Shown: one piece after another, positions 54,901 through 63,889 of the stretch
Position numbering within the stretch: the stretch's first letter is position 1
How the letters are laid out: each line of letters opens with the position of its first letter
Source: Bin80 sp026708685
GTDB lineage: Bacteria; Bacteroidota; Rhodothermia; Rhodothermales; Bin80
Length of the DNA stretch: 64,000 nucleotides
Direction of reading: 5' to 3'
NCBI GenBank assembly: GCA_965200955.1
Contig: OZ241742.1
Coordinates: 558,001-622,000 of the forward strand
The notes under the pieces: model-generated
What the model saw: the letters and a program-made list of their open reading frames with translations, nothing else
Databases searched by the model: none
What the model was told of the DNA's origin: nothing
Position numbers and translations under genes: made by a program

Positions 54901-56024
54901 CATCGGGTAGTCAAGATCGTTTTCCCAGATCGGGTGAGATGTCACTTGAAGTGGTACGGGTTCCTCCAATGGAAGTCACTGTGGTTCCTGTTCTGGAAGA
55001 AAGCCAGCCAGATGAATCCATTTTTGAATGGACCAACAATATTAGTGACCATAGTTCCGAAGTCGGACTGTTCAAGTACGCGTTTCCATTTCATGAATTT
55101 CGGGCCAGAAGCCGTGAATCCTATGTTACTTCCTTAGATGTTATATCTGATGATGGGGCGTGGGGGCTTGTCTTGGAGCTGGAGGCGTTACGGTTTTTAG
55201 ATCGTGCGTCTTCCTACTATTACGGAGCTACTTCAAGTGTGAACGGCTTTGTGCGTGGAATTGCACAACTCGGTGGTTGGGCGAGCATGGGGAAGGCATG
55301 GGATACAGAGTTAGCACATGAAGTTGGACATAATCTAAATTTACTGCATGCACCATGCGGAGACGTATCTGACGGTAATCCAGAATTTCCTCATACAAAT
55401 GGAAGTGTAGGTGCATGGGGGTATGATTTCCGTGACGGCTCTTTGATCTCACCTGAGGTACACAGAGATATCATGGGCTACTGCTACGAGGTGGGATGGC
55501 TAAGTGACTACTATTTTGAGGAGGTGATTGGTCATCGTGAGAGGATTGTTGAAAAGCAATCCATTGCCGTACCCGAAACCAATGTCTTGGTCTTGTGGGG
55601 TGGAGTTCAGAGCGGGAAACTTATCATTCAGCCTCCATTTTCTGCATTCGGTCCAGTGCAACGGCCAGAGGAGACTGGGGCATATAGACTTGAAGGGTTT
55701 GTAGGGGAGGAGATGGTGTTTTCACTTTCTTTCACGCCTAGAGAGGACAAGTTTGGCAATCAGTACTTCTTTTATTCGATTCCCATTGAGCCAGAGTGGG
55801 ATGAGTTGCTGAGTCAAATTATCTTTTCCGGCCCTGAGGAGAGCACCTCCATCCATACAAACGATCAGGAATCATTGACGGTTTTCCGAGATGCGAATAC
55901 GGGGAGGGTACGAGCCATGCTTCGAAACTGGGACGGGACTCTTCCATCTGCATTAAGCGATATTGAGGATCTGAACATTCTCACAACGCGGGGCCTGATG
56001 GACTCTGTACAATGGCAGAGATAA
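51972..56024 (+). CDS. Giant secreted LRR protein with metzincin-like (M66-type) protease domain, copy 2
   Basis: 1350 residues from ATG 51972; an upstream TTG at 51954 would add six residues. It follows the same layout as copy 1: signal peptide (VLILLLAVLCLLPRTGYAQ), Calx-beta-like and Big-like domains, ~18 LRRs with several extra units (LTGPIPPELGNLTNLIGGL is a local repeat), second LRR block with the cap GLSWTNTSGWGG-like PSWTNTSGWGG, and the protease domain with HEVGHNLNLLH (~1115) and DIMGYCYE. The two copies are obviously paralogous through their full length, with the LRR number being the main difference. Each gene keeps an intact zinc site. Substrate unknown; cleavage of host or prey glycoprotein is a reasonable guess. 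Confidence 0.85.
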   Translation: MYLFCVCLLPFVSLRRFGANVLILLLAVLCLLPRTGYAQRLVLTPSSVTTLEGESAYFTVVLSTEPSAEVTVTIVALDGTEIKLDKSELTFTPSNWNQPQRVEMVPDLDMEMSDYVRTLLLIASGEGYQGSGLRVTPNLSRIVSIGETVDLSAFLLDQDGESVGNVDFTWISRDPSVATVNSDGTVTGVGIGRTEIVGQFATASGIANILVGNADEVSISDREILEDLYKSTGGANWIYQEGWMTDIHIGSWSGVVTDKQGYVTELYLPGNNLVGFLPASLGYLTQLKILHLAENQLSGLIPPEFGNLVQLELLLLYGNELEGMIPTELGNLSQLKILDFDWNQISGPLPPELGNLSQLETLTINENSLKFPIPPELGNLTNLKQLLLRSNEIPGQIPPELGNLVQLDIIALNDNKLSGPIPPELGNLTNLTEGLNLSGNQLTGPIPPELGNLTNLIGGLNLSGNQLSGPIPTELGRLTQLEILHLQGNTLTGSIPSELGNLSHLEILWLFENALTGSIPSELGNLSKLLNLSFASNSLTGTIPPELGNLTQLNHLYLTSNSLTGSIPLELGNLSHLETLWLFDNNLTGSIPSELGNLSNLVNLALSDNSFSGTIPAELGNLSNLVHLVLSDNSLSGPIPGELAQLTNLRELDLGNNEELISLMPRTFLKLNLINLWLAKTGVCIQQDPGFQTWWNSIPNKEGGDCASDQVERLALIEMHRKTNGPSWTNTSGWGGDGSVDSWYGVSVENGRVTELALPENNLAGPFPSEVANLTELTVLNLADNALTGTLSEELSFLTNLTELRVNDNSALVGPLRYDLTNLSNLEVFHFEGTSLCVSPAPVVQTWTMEMREFSGRICDNPAEVRLNVPRAYLVQSIQTPQNSVPLIEGRDALLRVFVTGGTATEPAFYSPSVVATVQGGGRTHQVTMTQNNDRLTTTMDESHLNHSFNARIPGEFLTQGATLIVEADPQGVVPRASGSQDRFPRSGEMSLEVVRVPPMEVTVVPVLEESQPDESIFEWTNNISDHSSEVGLFKYAFPFHEFRARSRESYVTSLDVISDDGAWGLVLELEALRFLDRASSYYYGATSSVNGFVRGIAQLGGWASMGKAWDTELAHEVGHNLNLLHAPCGDVSDGNPEFPHTNGSVGAWGYDFRDGSLISPEVHRDIMGYCYEVGWLSDYYFEEVIGHRERIVEKQSIAVPETNVLVLWGGVQSGKLIIQPPFSAFGPVQRPEETGAYRLEGFVGEEMVFSLSFTPREDKFGNQYFFYSIPIEPEWDELLSQIIFSGPEESTSIHTNDQESLTVFRDANTGRVRAMLRNWDGTLPSALSDIEDLNILTTRGLMDSVQWQR

Positions 56025-56368
56025 GAGCGTAAGGATGCCTATTGATCTTATGTCCAATGGCGAATTCCTTCATTCTGGAGACCCTTTGGACAACGGTGTG
56101 TTTGGCCAGCAATGGTCTCATTTGTTCAAGAGAAAGGTTTCCACCAAAACAAGGTGGTTTGGAAAATACTTTAAGATGATGGTATATTTGGTGGTCACGG
56201 ATGCGATCTCGGAGCAAGGATCTTATTCAATGGATGTATTCCCATGCGAGACCAAGGAATTCGCCCATGGTAACGCTCATTCACTGGCAAAATTTGAATC
56301 TGAACATTCCTAATTGCCAGATAGAATAACAGAATCTTTCTAAAAAGACAACACTTTTCACCACATTC
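56025..56368. other. 344-bp spacer
   Basis: A 92-codon rightward frame (56035-56313) and a leftward one (55981-56217) overlap; neither carries recognisable motifs and both look like chance. No hairpin seen. Confidence 0.45.
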
Positions 56369-57034
56369 ATGCTGTACCCTCAGTCCTATCGTTCTGCCTG
56401 CATCAAGATTATGCCACCGTTGATTTATTTCATCACGTTATCTATGCTCCCCTTGACACTTTTTGCCCAGGAGGTCAATGACCCTCGTCCGTCACGAACA
56501 ACCATGGAGAGGTTGCATGATCATCCAAAGATGAGATTCGATCATTCTCATCAGCACCACGATCATCGCTTATCGTCTCAGGATACGCCATCTTATCGAG
56601 ATCGATATAACCAGCAACGGAACAATCAAAATTTAGATAAAAGACAGAGGCAGCCGTCCGCATCTCGTACATCACAGCCGGGAAACCTTATTGCTGTACT
56701 GAAGGTGGTCGTGAAGGATATTCTCACTTCAACCGAAGACCAACAGGAGTTGCCAGGGGAGTTTTCCGTGGAGGGTAGCTATCCGAATCCATTCCGATCA
56801 ACAACAAGAATTACCTATCACTTGCCAGAGCCAGCAGAGGTACATGCAGAGGTTTTTGATATCTTAGGGCGTTTGATTCATACTTCTCAAGTACAGAGTG
56901 ATGCTGCCGGCTGGAATCGCACCCTGCTTTTGGATTTTCCAGCGGCAAGTTCGGGCTTGTATATCTACCGTGTCAATGTGAAGACCGTGTCAGGAACACG
57001 TATTAAAACTGGACGCACAATTCGGATTCATTGA
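56369..57034 (+). CDS. Secreted His-rich protein with T9SS sorting domain
   Basis: 221 residues: basic N-terminus and hydrophobic segment (IKIMPPLIYFITLSMLPLTL, cut after FAQ), then ~90 low-complexity residues rich in His, Asp, Arg and Gln (MRFDHSHQHHDHRL), then a T9SS type A domain (~130-221) with EGSYPNPFRSTTRITYHLP and SSGLYIYRV. A start at 56411 would remove the basic region of the signal, so 56369 is preferred. The His/Asp cluster could bind metal ions such as Zn or Cu. It is the smallest of the three T9SS-tailed proteins and may be a cell-surface metal or adhesion protein. Confidence 0.7.
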   Translation: MLYPQSYRSACIKIMPPLIYFITLSMLPLTLFAQEVNDPRPSRTTMERLHDHPKMRFDHSHQHHDHRLSSQDTPSYRDRYNQQRNNQNLDKRQRQPSASRTSQPGNLIAVLKVVVKDILTSTEDQQELPGEFSVEGSYPNPFRSTTRITYHLPEPAEVHAEVFDILGRLIHTSQVQSDAAGWNRTLLLDFPAASSGLYIYRVNVKTVSGTRIKTGRTIRIH

Positions 57035-57204
57035 CCCGCTTATGGGTGGGTTCCAAGCCTCTTATGAGGAATAAGTAGGCCAGACAGAGATCTTCAGGTT
57101 CTGAATGAAATGACTACGAAGATCCTGCCGCTGGAGACCTTGCAAGCAATAACCAAGTCGGTTGGTTCAGGGTGTTTCGCACTGCTGGAGGTGGGCCATC
57201 AGTT

Positions 57205-57675
57205 TCACCTACGCTTGAAAATCGCCATAACATACGCCGCAAAGGTCGTATACAAGGTATTGCCGACACATAAGACCCAGATCAGATGGTCTCTGCTTAT
57301 TCCTTCCTGCAAGATGATAAATATCGACATTAATCCGTTATGAATGAGCGAAACGACCAGCGTGATTTCAACAATTCGCCGAGCGGATCTTTCAAGAACT
57401 TCAGTATTGATGACATTGACAGTGCCGATGGAAAATCCAATAAGCGTTTTCACGAACATGTGGGTGCCCCACAAGCCATAGATGGCATCCAGGCCAAAGC
57501 CCGCAATGAATCCCGTCAAGGCACCACCAATCTGACCATAGCGAACCGACATCCAGAGAACAAATAGCAAAACGATATCGGGTGTAGAACCCCACAAGCT
57601 AATTCTTCCGAAGAAAAGCCACTGGAGTACCACAACCACCATGCCAATAAAGAAAAAGCGTAGAATATCACGCAT
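57205..57675 (-). CDS. mreD: Rod-shape-determining protein MreD
   Basis: MreD is an inner-membrane partner of the MreBC elongasome. The 156-residue protein has five to six TM helices (such as FFFIGMVVVVLQWLFFG and TPDIVLLFVLWMSVRYG). The GFIAGFGLDAIYGLWGTHMF loop is typical of MreD. The ATG at 57675 is used in preference to the TTG before it. mreB and mreC are not adjacent, unlike in many genomes, so the gene is isolated here. It is divergent from the DUF3098 gene. Confidence 0.88.
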   Translation of the reverse strand: MRDILRFFFIGMVVVVLQWLFFGRISLWGSTPDIVLLFVLWMSVRYGQIGGALTGFIAGFGLDAIYGLWGTHMFVKTLIGFSIGTVNVINTEVLERSARRIVEITLVVSLIHNGLMSIFIILQEGISRDHLIWVLCVGNTLYTTFAAYVMAIFKRR

Positions 57676-57733
57676 CAATGGTTGAAACTAAAACTCAAGC
57701 AATTGGTGCAATCAAACAATCACACATTCTATC

Positions 57734-58012
57734 ATGCCTCGTACCAGAAAATCTGTGCCAACGAAGTCGAGAAAGCGCCGAACAAAAAAGCGCTCCATGA
57801 TCTTGTTGCCTCATAACTATGTACTCATTACGATCGGCGTTCTGGCCGTAGTGATTGGATATGCAATCATGCGGATTGAAAACGAGGTGGATGGAATTCT
57901 TTCTCTCTATGTTGCACCACTGCTGATTTTGGGGGGATACCTTGAAATCATCTATGCCATTTTGTGGCGAGGTTCTACTCGTACAGATAGTACGCCTCAC
58001 TCGTCTGGATAA
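57734..58012 (+). CDS. DUF3098-like small membrane protein
   Basis: The 92-residue protein has a strongly basic N-terminus (MPRTRKSVPTKSRKRRTKKR) and two TM helices (~30-45 and ~58-76) with the loop MRIENEVDGILSLYVAPLL. Basic tail plus double TM is the layout of Bacteroidota DUF3098 proteins, of unknown function. The last 38 bases overlap the 3' end of namZ on the other strand. Divergent from mreD by 58 bases, so a shared promoter region is possible. Confidence 0.7.
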   Translation: MPRTRKSVPTKSRKRRTKKRSMILLPHNYVLITIGVLAVVIGYAIMRIENEVDGILSLYVAPLLILGGYLEIIYAILWRGSTRTDSTPHSSG

Positions 58013-59213
58013 ATTCGCTGACATCCATCTGCCACGACGCAATGATCTCCTCTGGAGAGTTGGTCTGTAGCATGTCTTTGAGTCTGGATGAGCCAGAGAG
58101 TTTTGCTAACCACTCCGGTCGGGCCAGAAATGCATCCATATCTGCTACAGCATGATAGTACGCATGCAGGATGTGAATTCCGGTTTCTACAGGTTGATAG
58201 ATCTGACGGTCGATGATTTTGATGGCCAGTCCCTGGATCGTCTGACCGTCTAATTTGGGAGCAGACTCCATACTTCCGATGGGTGCTGGTGTAAACTCCA
58301 TCCCTTCAAAAAGCACACCGGGTAACAATTTTTGATTGAGCATCTCGGCAATATCTCCTCCGTTCACCCCAGCAGTCCCCACCTGCAAGAAGGGGTTCAG
58401 GGTACCTCGCCCCTCACTGCCCGTGGTGGATTCAAAAAAGCAGGTTCCTGGATAGACTAAGGCCGTTTCAAATCTGGGAATATTGGGACTCGTAAGAACC
58501 CAGGGCCGTCCAGTATCGGGCCACTGCATATTACGAGTCCATCCCTGCATACGCATGACGCGTACATCCAGTGAGTCCAGACCGGGCAGTAGCGCCTCGC
58601 CTTGAATCATCTGAGCTAACTCGCCAACGGTCAGTCCATGGGTAATCGGGATGGAATATTGGCCCACGAAGGATTGCAGGGATGATTCAAGAAGAAATCC
58701 AGAGACATACGTTCCAGACAGGGGGTTCGGGCGATCAAGAACCATGAATGGGATATTCGCCTCGGCCGCTGACTGCATCGCTAAGCCCATCGTGGAGATA
58801 TAGGTATAAAATCGTGCCCCTACATCCTGAATATCATAGACCAACAGATCTATGCCATCCAGCATCTCCATGGTGGGTCTTCGGGTTTGACCATAAAGAC
58901 TGTATACCGGAGCCCCTGTGCGTTGATCAATTCCATCCTTGACGGCTTCTCCATCTTCGGCCGTACCGCGGAGTCCATGTTCGGGTCCAAAGATGGCACC
59001 AAGCGTTACATTGGGAGAGTCATCCACAAGATTAATCAAGTGCTCGTCTCCCACGAGTGCAGTATGGTTGACGATCAGTCCAATCGTTGTACCAGCCAAG
59101 GGTTCAAAGTTTGACTCTGCCAGAAGGTCAGCACCAGTGCGTACGGGGGTGGTTTGTGCCAGAACAGATCCAGCACATAGGGAGATCCATAAGATGATGA
59201 AGAGATTCCTCAT
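57975..59213 (-). CDS. DUF1343/NamZ-type exo-beta-N-acetylmuramidase
   Basis: The 412-residue protein begins with a signal peptide (MRNLFIILWISLCAGSVLA) and then matches the DUF1343 family (GH171, NamZ). It has TTIGLIVNHTALVGDE, GAIFGPEHGLRGTAEDGE, VYSLYGQTRRPTMEMLDGID, LLVYDIQDVGARFYTYISTM, FMVLDRPNPLSG, and the GTCFFESTTGSEGRGTLNPF region. NamZ removes MurNAc from the non-reducing ends of peptidoglycan fragments, so it would recycle or scavenge cell-wall sugars outside the cytoplasm. The start overlaps the ndk stop by four bases (ATGA). It is convergent with DUF3098. Confidence 0.92.
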   Translation of the reverse strand: MRNLFIILWISLCAGSVLAQTTPVRTGADLLAESNFEPLAGTTIGLIVNHTALVGDEHLINLVDDSPNVTLGAIFGPEHGLRGTAEDGEAVKDGIDQRTGAPVYSLYGQTRRPTMEMLDGIDLLVYDIQDVGARFYTYISTMGLAMQSAAEANIPFMVLDRPNPLSGTYVSGFLLESSLQSFVGQYSIPITHGLTVGELAQMIQGEALLPGLDSLDVRVMRMQGWTRNMQWPDTGRPWVLTSPNIPRFETALVYPGTCFFESTTGSEGRGTLNPFLQVGTAGVNGGDIAEMLNQKLLPGVLFEGMEFTPAPIGSMESAPKLDGQTIQGLAIKIIDRQIYQPVETGIHILHAYYHAVADMDAFLARPEWLAKLSGSSRLKDMLQTNSPEEIIASWQMDVSEFIQTSEAYYLYE

Positions 59214-59644
59214 GAGATGTCTACAGGTATACTGCCATGATCACCGAAAAAATACGCAATTTCTATGTGTGCGTTTTCGGGTGAATCGGAGCCGTGCACG
59301 ATATTTTCTGCTTTGCTACTGGCAAAACGTTTTCGGATCGTTCCCTCATCGGCATCTTGGGGATCCGTTGCTCCAATCAGTGTGCGGAAAGCCTCAACGG
59401 CATTAGGTTTTTCAAGAACCATGGGGATACATGGTCCGCTGGTCATAAAATCAATCAGGTCATTGAAAAAAGGGCGCTCTAGATGGACTGCATAAAATCC
59501 TTCAGCACGCTCTCGAGAAAGCTGGACCATGTGAAGAGCACAGACTTTGAACCCTGCGTTCTCAATTTGTTGCAAAACACTTCCCGAAAGAGCTCTGCGA
59601 ACGCAGTCAGGTTTTAAAATGGCAAGGGTACGGTTGGTATTCAT
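59210..59644 (-). CDS. ndk: Nucleoside diphosphate kinase
   Basis: The 144-residue enzyme moves a phosphate from NTP to NDP. Features are the N-terminal NRTLAILKPDCVRRALSG, GFKVCALHMVQLSRERAEGF, FMTSGPCIPMVLEKPNAV, the GATDPQDADEGTIRKRFA loop and the phosphohistidine His117 in ENIVHGSDSPENAHIEI. Length is normal and all catalytic residues are present. It precedes namZ with the start codons overlapping by ATGA, so the two are cotranslated though their functions differ. Confidence 0.96.
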   Translation of the reverse strand: MNTNRTLAILKPDCVRRALSGSVLQQIENAGFKVCALHMVQLSRERAEGFYAVHLERPFFNDLIDFMTSGPCIPMVLEKPNAVEAFRTLIGATDPQDADEGTIRKRFASSKAENIVHGSDSPENAHIEIAYFFGDHGSIPVDIS

Positions 59645-59759
59645 TAATGAAAAAGTTGGTACGATTTGGTAAAGTTACGTTAAATTGTTAAGAGTGATCA
59701 CTTTTGATCCAAAGACCAGCAAAATCGACGGTTTACCCGTCATTCAGCTCCATTTACTC

Positions 59760-61289
59760 ATGAACATTCTACGATTCTTTCCATTATTGATCCTCTTGAT
59801 GGCCGGATGTGCTCAAGAGCCTTCTCCTCCGAACATTGTATTCATCTTTACCGATGATCATACGGCCCGTGCCTTGAGTGCTTACGGTTCAGTGATCAAT
59901 GAAACGCCGCATCTGGACAGAATTGCAAACGAGGGAATGCGTTTTACGCAGTGTCTTGTGACCAATTCCATCTGTGCACCCAGCCGTGCCGTGATTCTGA
60001 CAGGCAAACACAGCCATATCAATGGTCAACTTACCAATGGAAACCGATTTGATGGCACTCAGCCTACCTTTCCCAAGATCTTACAGGAAGCAGGGTACCA
60101 GACGAGTATCATTGGAAAATGGCATCTCCAGAGCGATCCGACTGGATTTGACCACTGGCAAGTTCTGATTGGGCAAGGGCCTTATTATAATCCGCGTTTC
60201 TTGATTCCTGGAGATACGGTTCAAATAGAGGGATACACCACGGATATTATTACAGATCTGGCCCTTGAATGGCTTGACACCCAGCGCAACCCTGATCAAC
60301 CATTCATGCTGATGTACCAGCATAAAGCTCCTCATCGAGAGTGGCATCCAGGACCCGACCATTTCGAAATGTATGCGGACGAAAGCATTCCCGAACCTGC
60401 AAACCTTTTTGATGATTACTCCAATCGTGCTTCTCCTGCCGCAGAACAGGGTATGACGATTGCAAGGCATATGAATGTGGAAGATCTGAAACTTACTCCA
60501 CCATGGAGCATGAATGAACAGCAGAAAGCCGAATGGGAAGAGGTGTATGGGCCCAGAAATCGGGTCTTTCTTGAGGCAAATCTGGAGGGTGATGATCTGA
60601 CAAGATGGAAATATCAGAGGTATGCAAAGGAATATCTGCGTACGGTAGCTGGCGTGGACGATAATGTTGGACGCTTGCTAGATTACTTGGAAGAGCATGC
60701 TCTTGATGAGAATACGGTGGTGATCTACTCGTCCGATCAGGGATGGTATATAGGCGAGCACGGGTGGTATGACAAACGATGGATGTATGAGGAATCACTC
60801 GTGACCCCATTGTTGGTTCGGTGGCCGGGTAAAATTCAGGCTGGAAGTGTCAATGATGCGATGGTGTCGAATTTGGATTTTGCTGCCACCTTCCTTGACT
60901 TGGCAGGTGCAGAGATTCCTACAGACCTGCAGGGGCGTAGTCTCAAGCCACTCTTTCTAGGCGAAACCCCTGAAGACTGGCGGACGAGTCACTACTACCA
61001 TTATTATGAATATCCGGGCTATCACTGTGTAGAACGACATTATGGTGTTCGGACTTCCCGCTATAAACTGATTCATTATTACAATCGTGATGAATGGGAG
61101 CTGTTTGACCTTGAGGTGGATCCCATGGAAATGAAGAGCGTGTATCACGATGAGGCCTATCAGGACATCGTAGATGAGTTGAAAGAGGAGCTTGCTCGCC
61201 TTCGTGCGTATTACGCAGTTCCAGATGACGAGCGGCCGACTGGCCCCTGCATTCCCAATGAACGGGGTGCACCCATTCCACAACAATAA
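59760..61289 (+). CDS. Sulfatase, lipoprotein type
   Basis: 509 residues from ATG 59760; the longer frame from 59685 lacks signal features. Lipoprotein signal MNILRFFPLLILLMAGC (Cys17). Calcium site VFIFTDDHTARALSAYGS, formylglycine Cys72 in SICAPSRAVILTGKHSHINGQ (CxPSR), KWHLQSDPTGFDHWQ, SSDQGWYIGEHGWYDKRWMY and a C-terminal VDELKEEL region. The active site is that of type I sulfatases, with a large C-terminal part that resembles mucin- or polysaccharide-active relatives. The M14 carboxypeptidase starts five bases after its stop, so the two are cotranscribed. It differs clearly in sequence from the sulfatase at 41667. Confidence 0.93.
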   Translation: MNILRFFPLLILLMAGCAQEPSPPNIVFIFTDDHTARALSAYGSVINETPHLDRIANEGMRFTQCLVTNSICAPSRAVILTGKHSHINGQLTNGNRFDGTQPTFPKILQEAGYQTSIIGKWHLQSDPTGFDHWQVLIGQGPYYNPRFLIPGDTVQIEGYTTDIITDLALEWLDTQRNPDQPFMLMYQHKAPHREWHPGPDHFEMYADESIPEPANLFDDYSNRASPAAEQGMTIARHMNVEDLKLTPPWSMNEQQKAEWEEVYGPRNRVFLEANLEGDDLTRWKYQRYAKEYLRTVAGVDDNVGRLLDYLEEHALDENTVVIYSSDQGWYIGEHGWYDKRWMYEESLVTPLLVRWPGKIQAGSVNDAMVSNLDFAATFLDLAGAEIPTDLQGRSLKPLFLGETPEDWRTSHYYHYYEYPGYHCVERHYGVRTSRYKLIHYYNRDEWELFDLEVDPMEMKSVYHDEAYQDIVDELKEELARLRAYYAVPDDERPTGPCIPNERGAPIPQQ

Positions 61290-61294
61290 AATTC

Positions 61295-63889
61295 ATGAGA
61301 CTTTTTCGAGTTCTTGCATCCCTTTTGGTGGGGATTGTACTTACATCCACCTCCGCAACAGGTCAGGTCCCACATCCCAAAGAGGTGTTTGGCTTTATGC
61401 CGGGAGATGACTATAAACTGGCTAGGTTTGATCAGCTCATCTCATACTACAAGACGTTAGCCAACACCAGTGACCGTGTAGTTTACCAAGAGATCGGAGC
61501 ATCCGTGGATGGTCTGCCGATGCCTCTTGTGATGATTTCCAGTGAGAAAAATTTGAACTCTCTTGAACAATGGAAGTCCATCAGCAGCTCGCTTGCTCGT
61601 GCAAGGATTTCTGAAAGCCAAGCCGAAATGCACTCTCATGAAGGACGCGCCATCATCTGGATTGATGCGGGCTTGCATTCCAATGAGGTGTCGGGTGCAC
61701 AAATGGCCCCTCTACTGGCATGGCGTGTGGCGACCGAAGCCTCTTCAGAGATGGATCACATTCGTGAGAATGTCATTCTTCTACTGATGCCCATCATGAA
61801 TCCTGACGGACATGACATCATTGCTTCTTGGTATGATCATACGGTTGGAACTCCCTATGAGGCGAGTAGCCCTCCCTGGCTGTATCATCACTATGCGGGG
61901 CATGACAACAATCGTGACTGGTTCATGAATAACTTGCCTGAATCCAAGGCTGTATCCGAGATCCTCTATAATCAATGGTATCCCCAGATCGTTGTGAATC
62001 ATCATCAGGTCAGCCCCAATTGGACAAGAATTTTTATTCCTCCCTTTACCGATCCCGTCAACCCAAGAATCCATCCAGGGATCACGACTGGGGTCAATCT
62101 CGTCGGAAGTGCAATGGCCAACAGGTTTGCCATGAAGGAGATGCCAGGGGTGATCTCGGGAGTGACCTTTAGTATGTGGTGGAATGGAGGGATGCGAACG
62201 GTCCCTTACTATCACAATATGATTGGCATCTTGACCGAAGCTGCTCATGCAACCCCAAGTCCAAGATTTTTTGATCCAGACTCTATCCCTGATTTTGTGA
62301 GAGGCGGGCACCCAACCAATGGCACGAATATTAATTATCCCAACCCATGGAAAGGAGGCTGGTCCCATTTCTCAGAACCTGTCCAGTACATGATCACAGC
62401 CTCCATGGCCGTCCTCCGTCTGGCTGCTGACCGTCGTCAAACATTGCTCTATAACATCTGGAAAATGGGTCAGGATGCAATCCATGCGGAAGATTCTGTA
62501 GCGGCGTATGTATTGCCTGCGGAGCAGTGGAACGCTGGTGAAGAGATAGAACTCGTCAATATTTTGCGGGTCGGGGGCATTGAAATTGAGCAGGCGACTG
62601 CGTCCTTTTTGGTGGACGGTTCTCAGTATGAGGCGGGATCCTTTATCATACCAACTGCCCAGCCCTTCAGAGCTTACCTCAAGGATTTATTAGAGCCTCA
62701 GCATTATCCAGATCGAAAAACTCAAGCGGGAGATCCGATTGTACCTTACGATCTGGCGGGTTGGACTCTGCCTTTACAGATGGGGGTTCAGGTCGATCGG
62801 GTGAGCATGCTCCCCAATGTTGCAACCGTACCCGTTACGGAGTCCGTCCATCCATTATCTGGTCGAATGCCGGCTAACAATGCTTACAGGGTCGTCATGG
62901 ATCCCCGCCCCAATCAAAGTCGTCATGTGATCAACCAAGCCATGCGTGATGGACTCACGGTTGAGGTCATCCCTGAACCGATTCAGGTAGGAGAGAACAG
63001 CTGGCCGTCAGGTGCTTTAGTGATTGAATCTGATCCCTCACTTCGTCGGATCGCTGATTTTACGGGTACGAATTTTTATGAAGTCCCCCAGGATGCACCA
63101 GCCGACTTGGTCAAATTGGATGCTCCAAAGATTGGATTGTACAAATCATGGGTTGCCAACATGGATGAGGGGTGGACACGAATGGTTTTGGAGTCCTATG
63201 CATTTGATATGGATACGCTTCACGACTCAGATATTCGTGACAGAGATTTGTCCTCCTACACGGCGATTCTGCTCCCAAGTCAAACACCAGAGCGTCTGTT
63301 ACATGGACACCGAAAAGGAATGATGCCGGAGATCTACACTGGCGGGCTTGGATTGGAAGGCACCCTTGCTCTGAACGAGTATGTCACCGAGGGGGGAATA
63401 TTGGTTGCACTGGACGCGGCCAGTGACTACGTGATTGATCAGTTCGGATTACCCATTGAGAATGTAGTTGAAGGCGTATCCGCCTCCGAGTTTTTCATTC
63501 CTGGATCTATTGTGCAGCTACATATTGACCATGCACACCCGATTGGATATGGATTGCCGTCCCAGACTGCGGCATCGTTTGTTCGCAGTCGTGCCTTCTT
63601 GACGGTTCGGCGTTCTAATTTACAGGAAGGCGGACGGATAGAATTATATCAAGCCGATCCATTGCCTGTGGAAGTGATTGCCCGCTATGCCGAAGAGGAC
63701 ATCCTTATGAGTGGCTGGGCGTTAGGCGAGGATCAATATCTTAGTGGGAAAGCAGCTGTGGTCAGAGTTAGTCATGGAGAGGGGGCCGTTGTTCTGTTTG
63801 GTTTTCGGCCTCAGTTTAGAGGGCAGACGCGGGCCACCTATAAATTGCTTTTCAATGCATTGATGATGGGAAACATTGATGGATCATGA
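61295..63889 (+). CDS. Secreted M14-family zinc carboxypeptidase
   Basis: 864 residues with signal peptide (MRLFRVLASLLVGIVLTSTSA). The M14 zinc site is AGLHSNEVSGAQMAP (His128, Glu131), with the third ligand in IVVNHHQVSP; the substrate region AGHDNNRDWFMNN and the PNPDGHD-like MPIMNPDGHDII segment are conserved. The family removes C-terminal amino acids; the large size (~870) with a C-terminal beta domain resembles the bacterial M14 branch that includes peptidoglycan- or protein-active enzymes. The ATG follows the sulfatase stop by five bases, so coexpression is expected. Nothing recognisable lies in the last 111 bases of the window. Confidence 0.92.
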   Translation: MRLFRVLASLLVGIVLTSTSATGQVPHPKEVFGFMPGDDYKLARFDQLISYYKTLANTSDRVVYQEIGASVDGLPMPLVMISSEKNLNSLEQWKSISSSLARARISESQAEMHSHEGRAIIWIDAGLHSNEVSGAQMAPLLAWRVATEASSEMDHIRENVILLLMPIMNPDGHDIIASWYDHTVGTPYEASSPPWLYHHYAGHDNNRDWFMNNLPESKAVSEILYNQWYPQIVVNHHQVSPNWTRIFIPPFTDPVNPRIHPGITTGVNLVGSAMANRFAMKEMPGVISGVTFSMWWNGGMRTVPYYHNMIGILTEAAHATPSPRFFDPDSIPDFVRGGHPTNGTNINYPNPWKGGWSHFSEPVQYMITASMAVLRLAADRRQTLLYNIWKMGQDAIHAEDSVAAYVLPAEQWNAGEEIELVNILRVGGIEIEQATASFLVDGSQYEAGSFIIPTAQPFRAYLKDLLEPQHYPDRKTQAGDPIVPYDLAGWTLPLQMGVQVDRVSMLPNVATVPVTESVHPLSGRMPANNAYRVVMDPRPNQSRHVINQAMRDGLTVEVIPEPIQVGENSWPSGALVIESDPSLRRIADFTGTNFYEVPQDAPADLVKLDAPKIGLYKSWVANMDEGWTRMVLESYAFDMDTLHDSDIRDRDLSSYTAILLPSQTPERLLHGHRKGMMPEIYTGGLGLEGTLALNEYVTEGGILVALDAASDYVIDQFGLPIENVVEGVSASEFFIPGSIVQLHIDHAHPIGYGLPSQTAASFVRSRAFLTVRRSNLQEGGRIELYQADPLPVEVIARYAEEDILMSGWALGEDQYLSGKAAVVRVSHGEGAVVLFGFRPQFRGQTRATYKLLFNALMMGNIDGS

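Noticed and set aside
56035..56313. 92-codon frame after the second LRR metalloprotease
   Set aside because: No recognisable features and an overlapping frame on the other strand.
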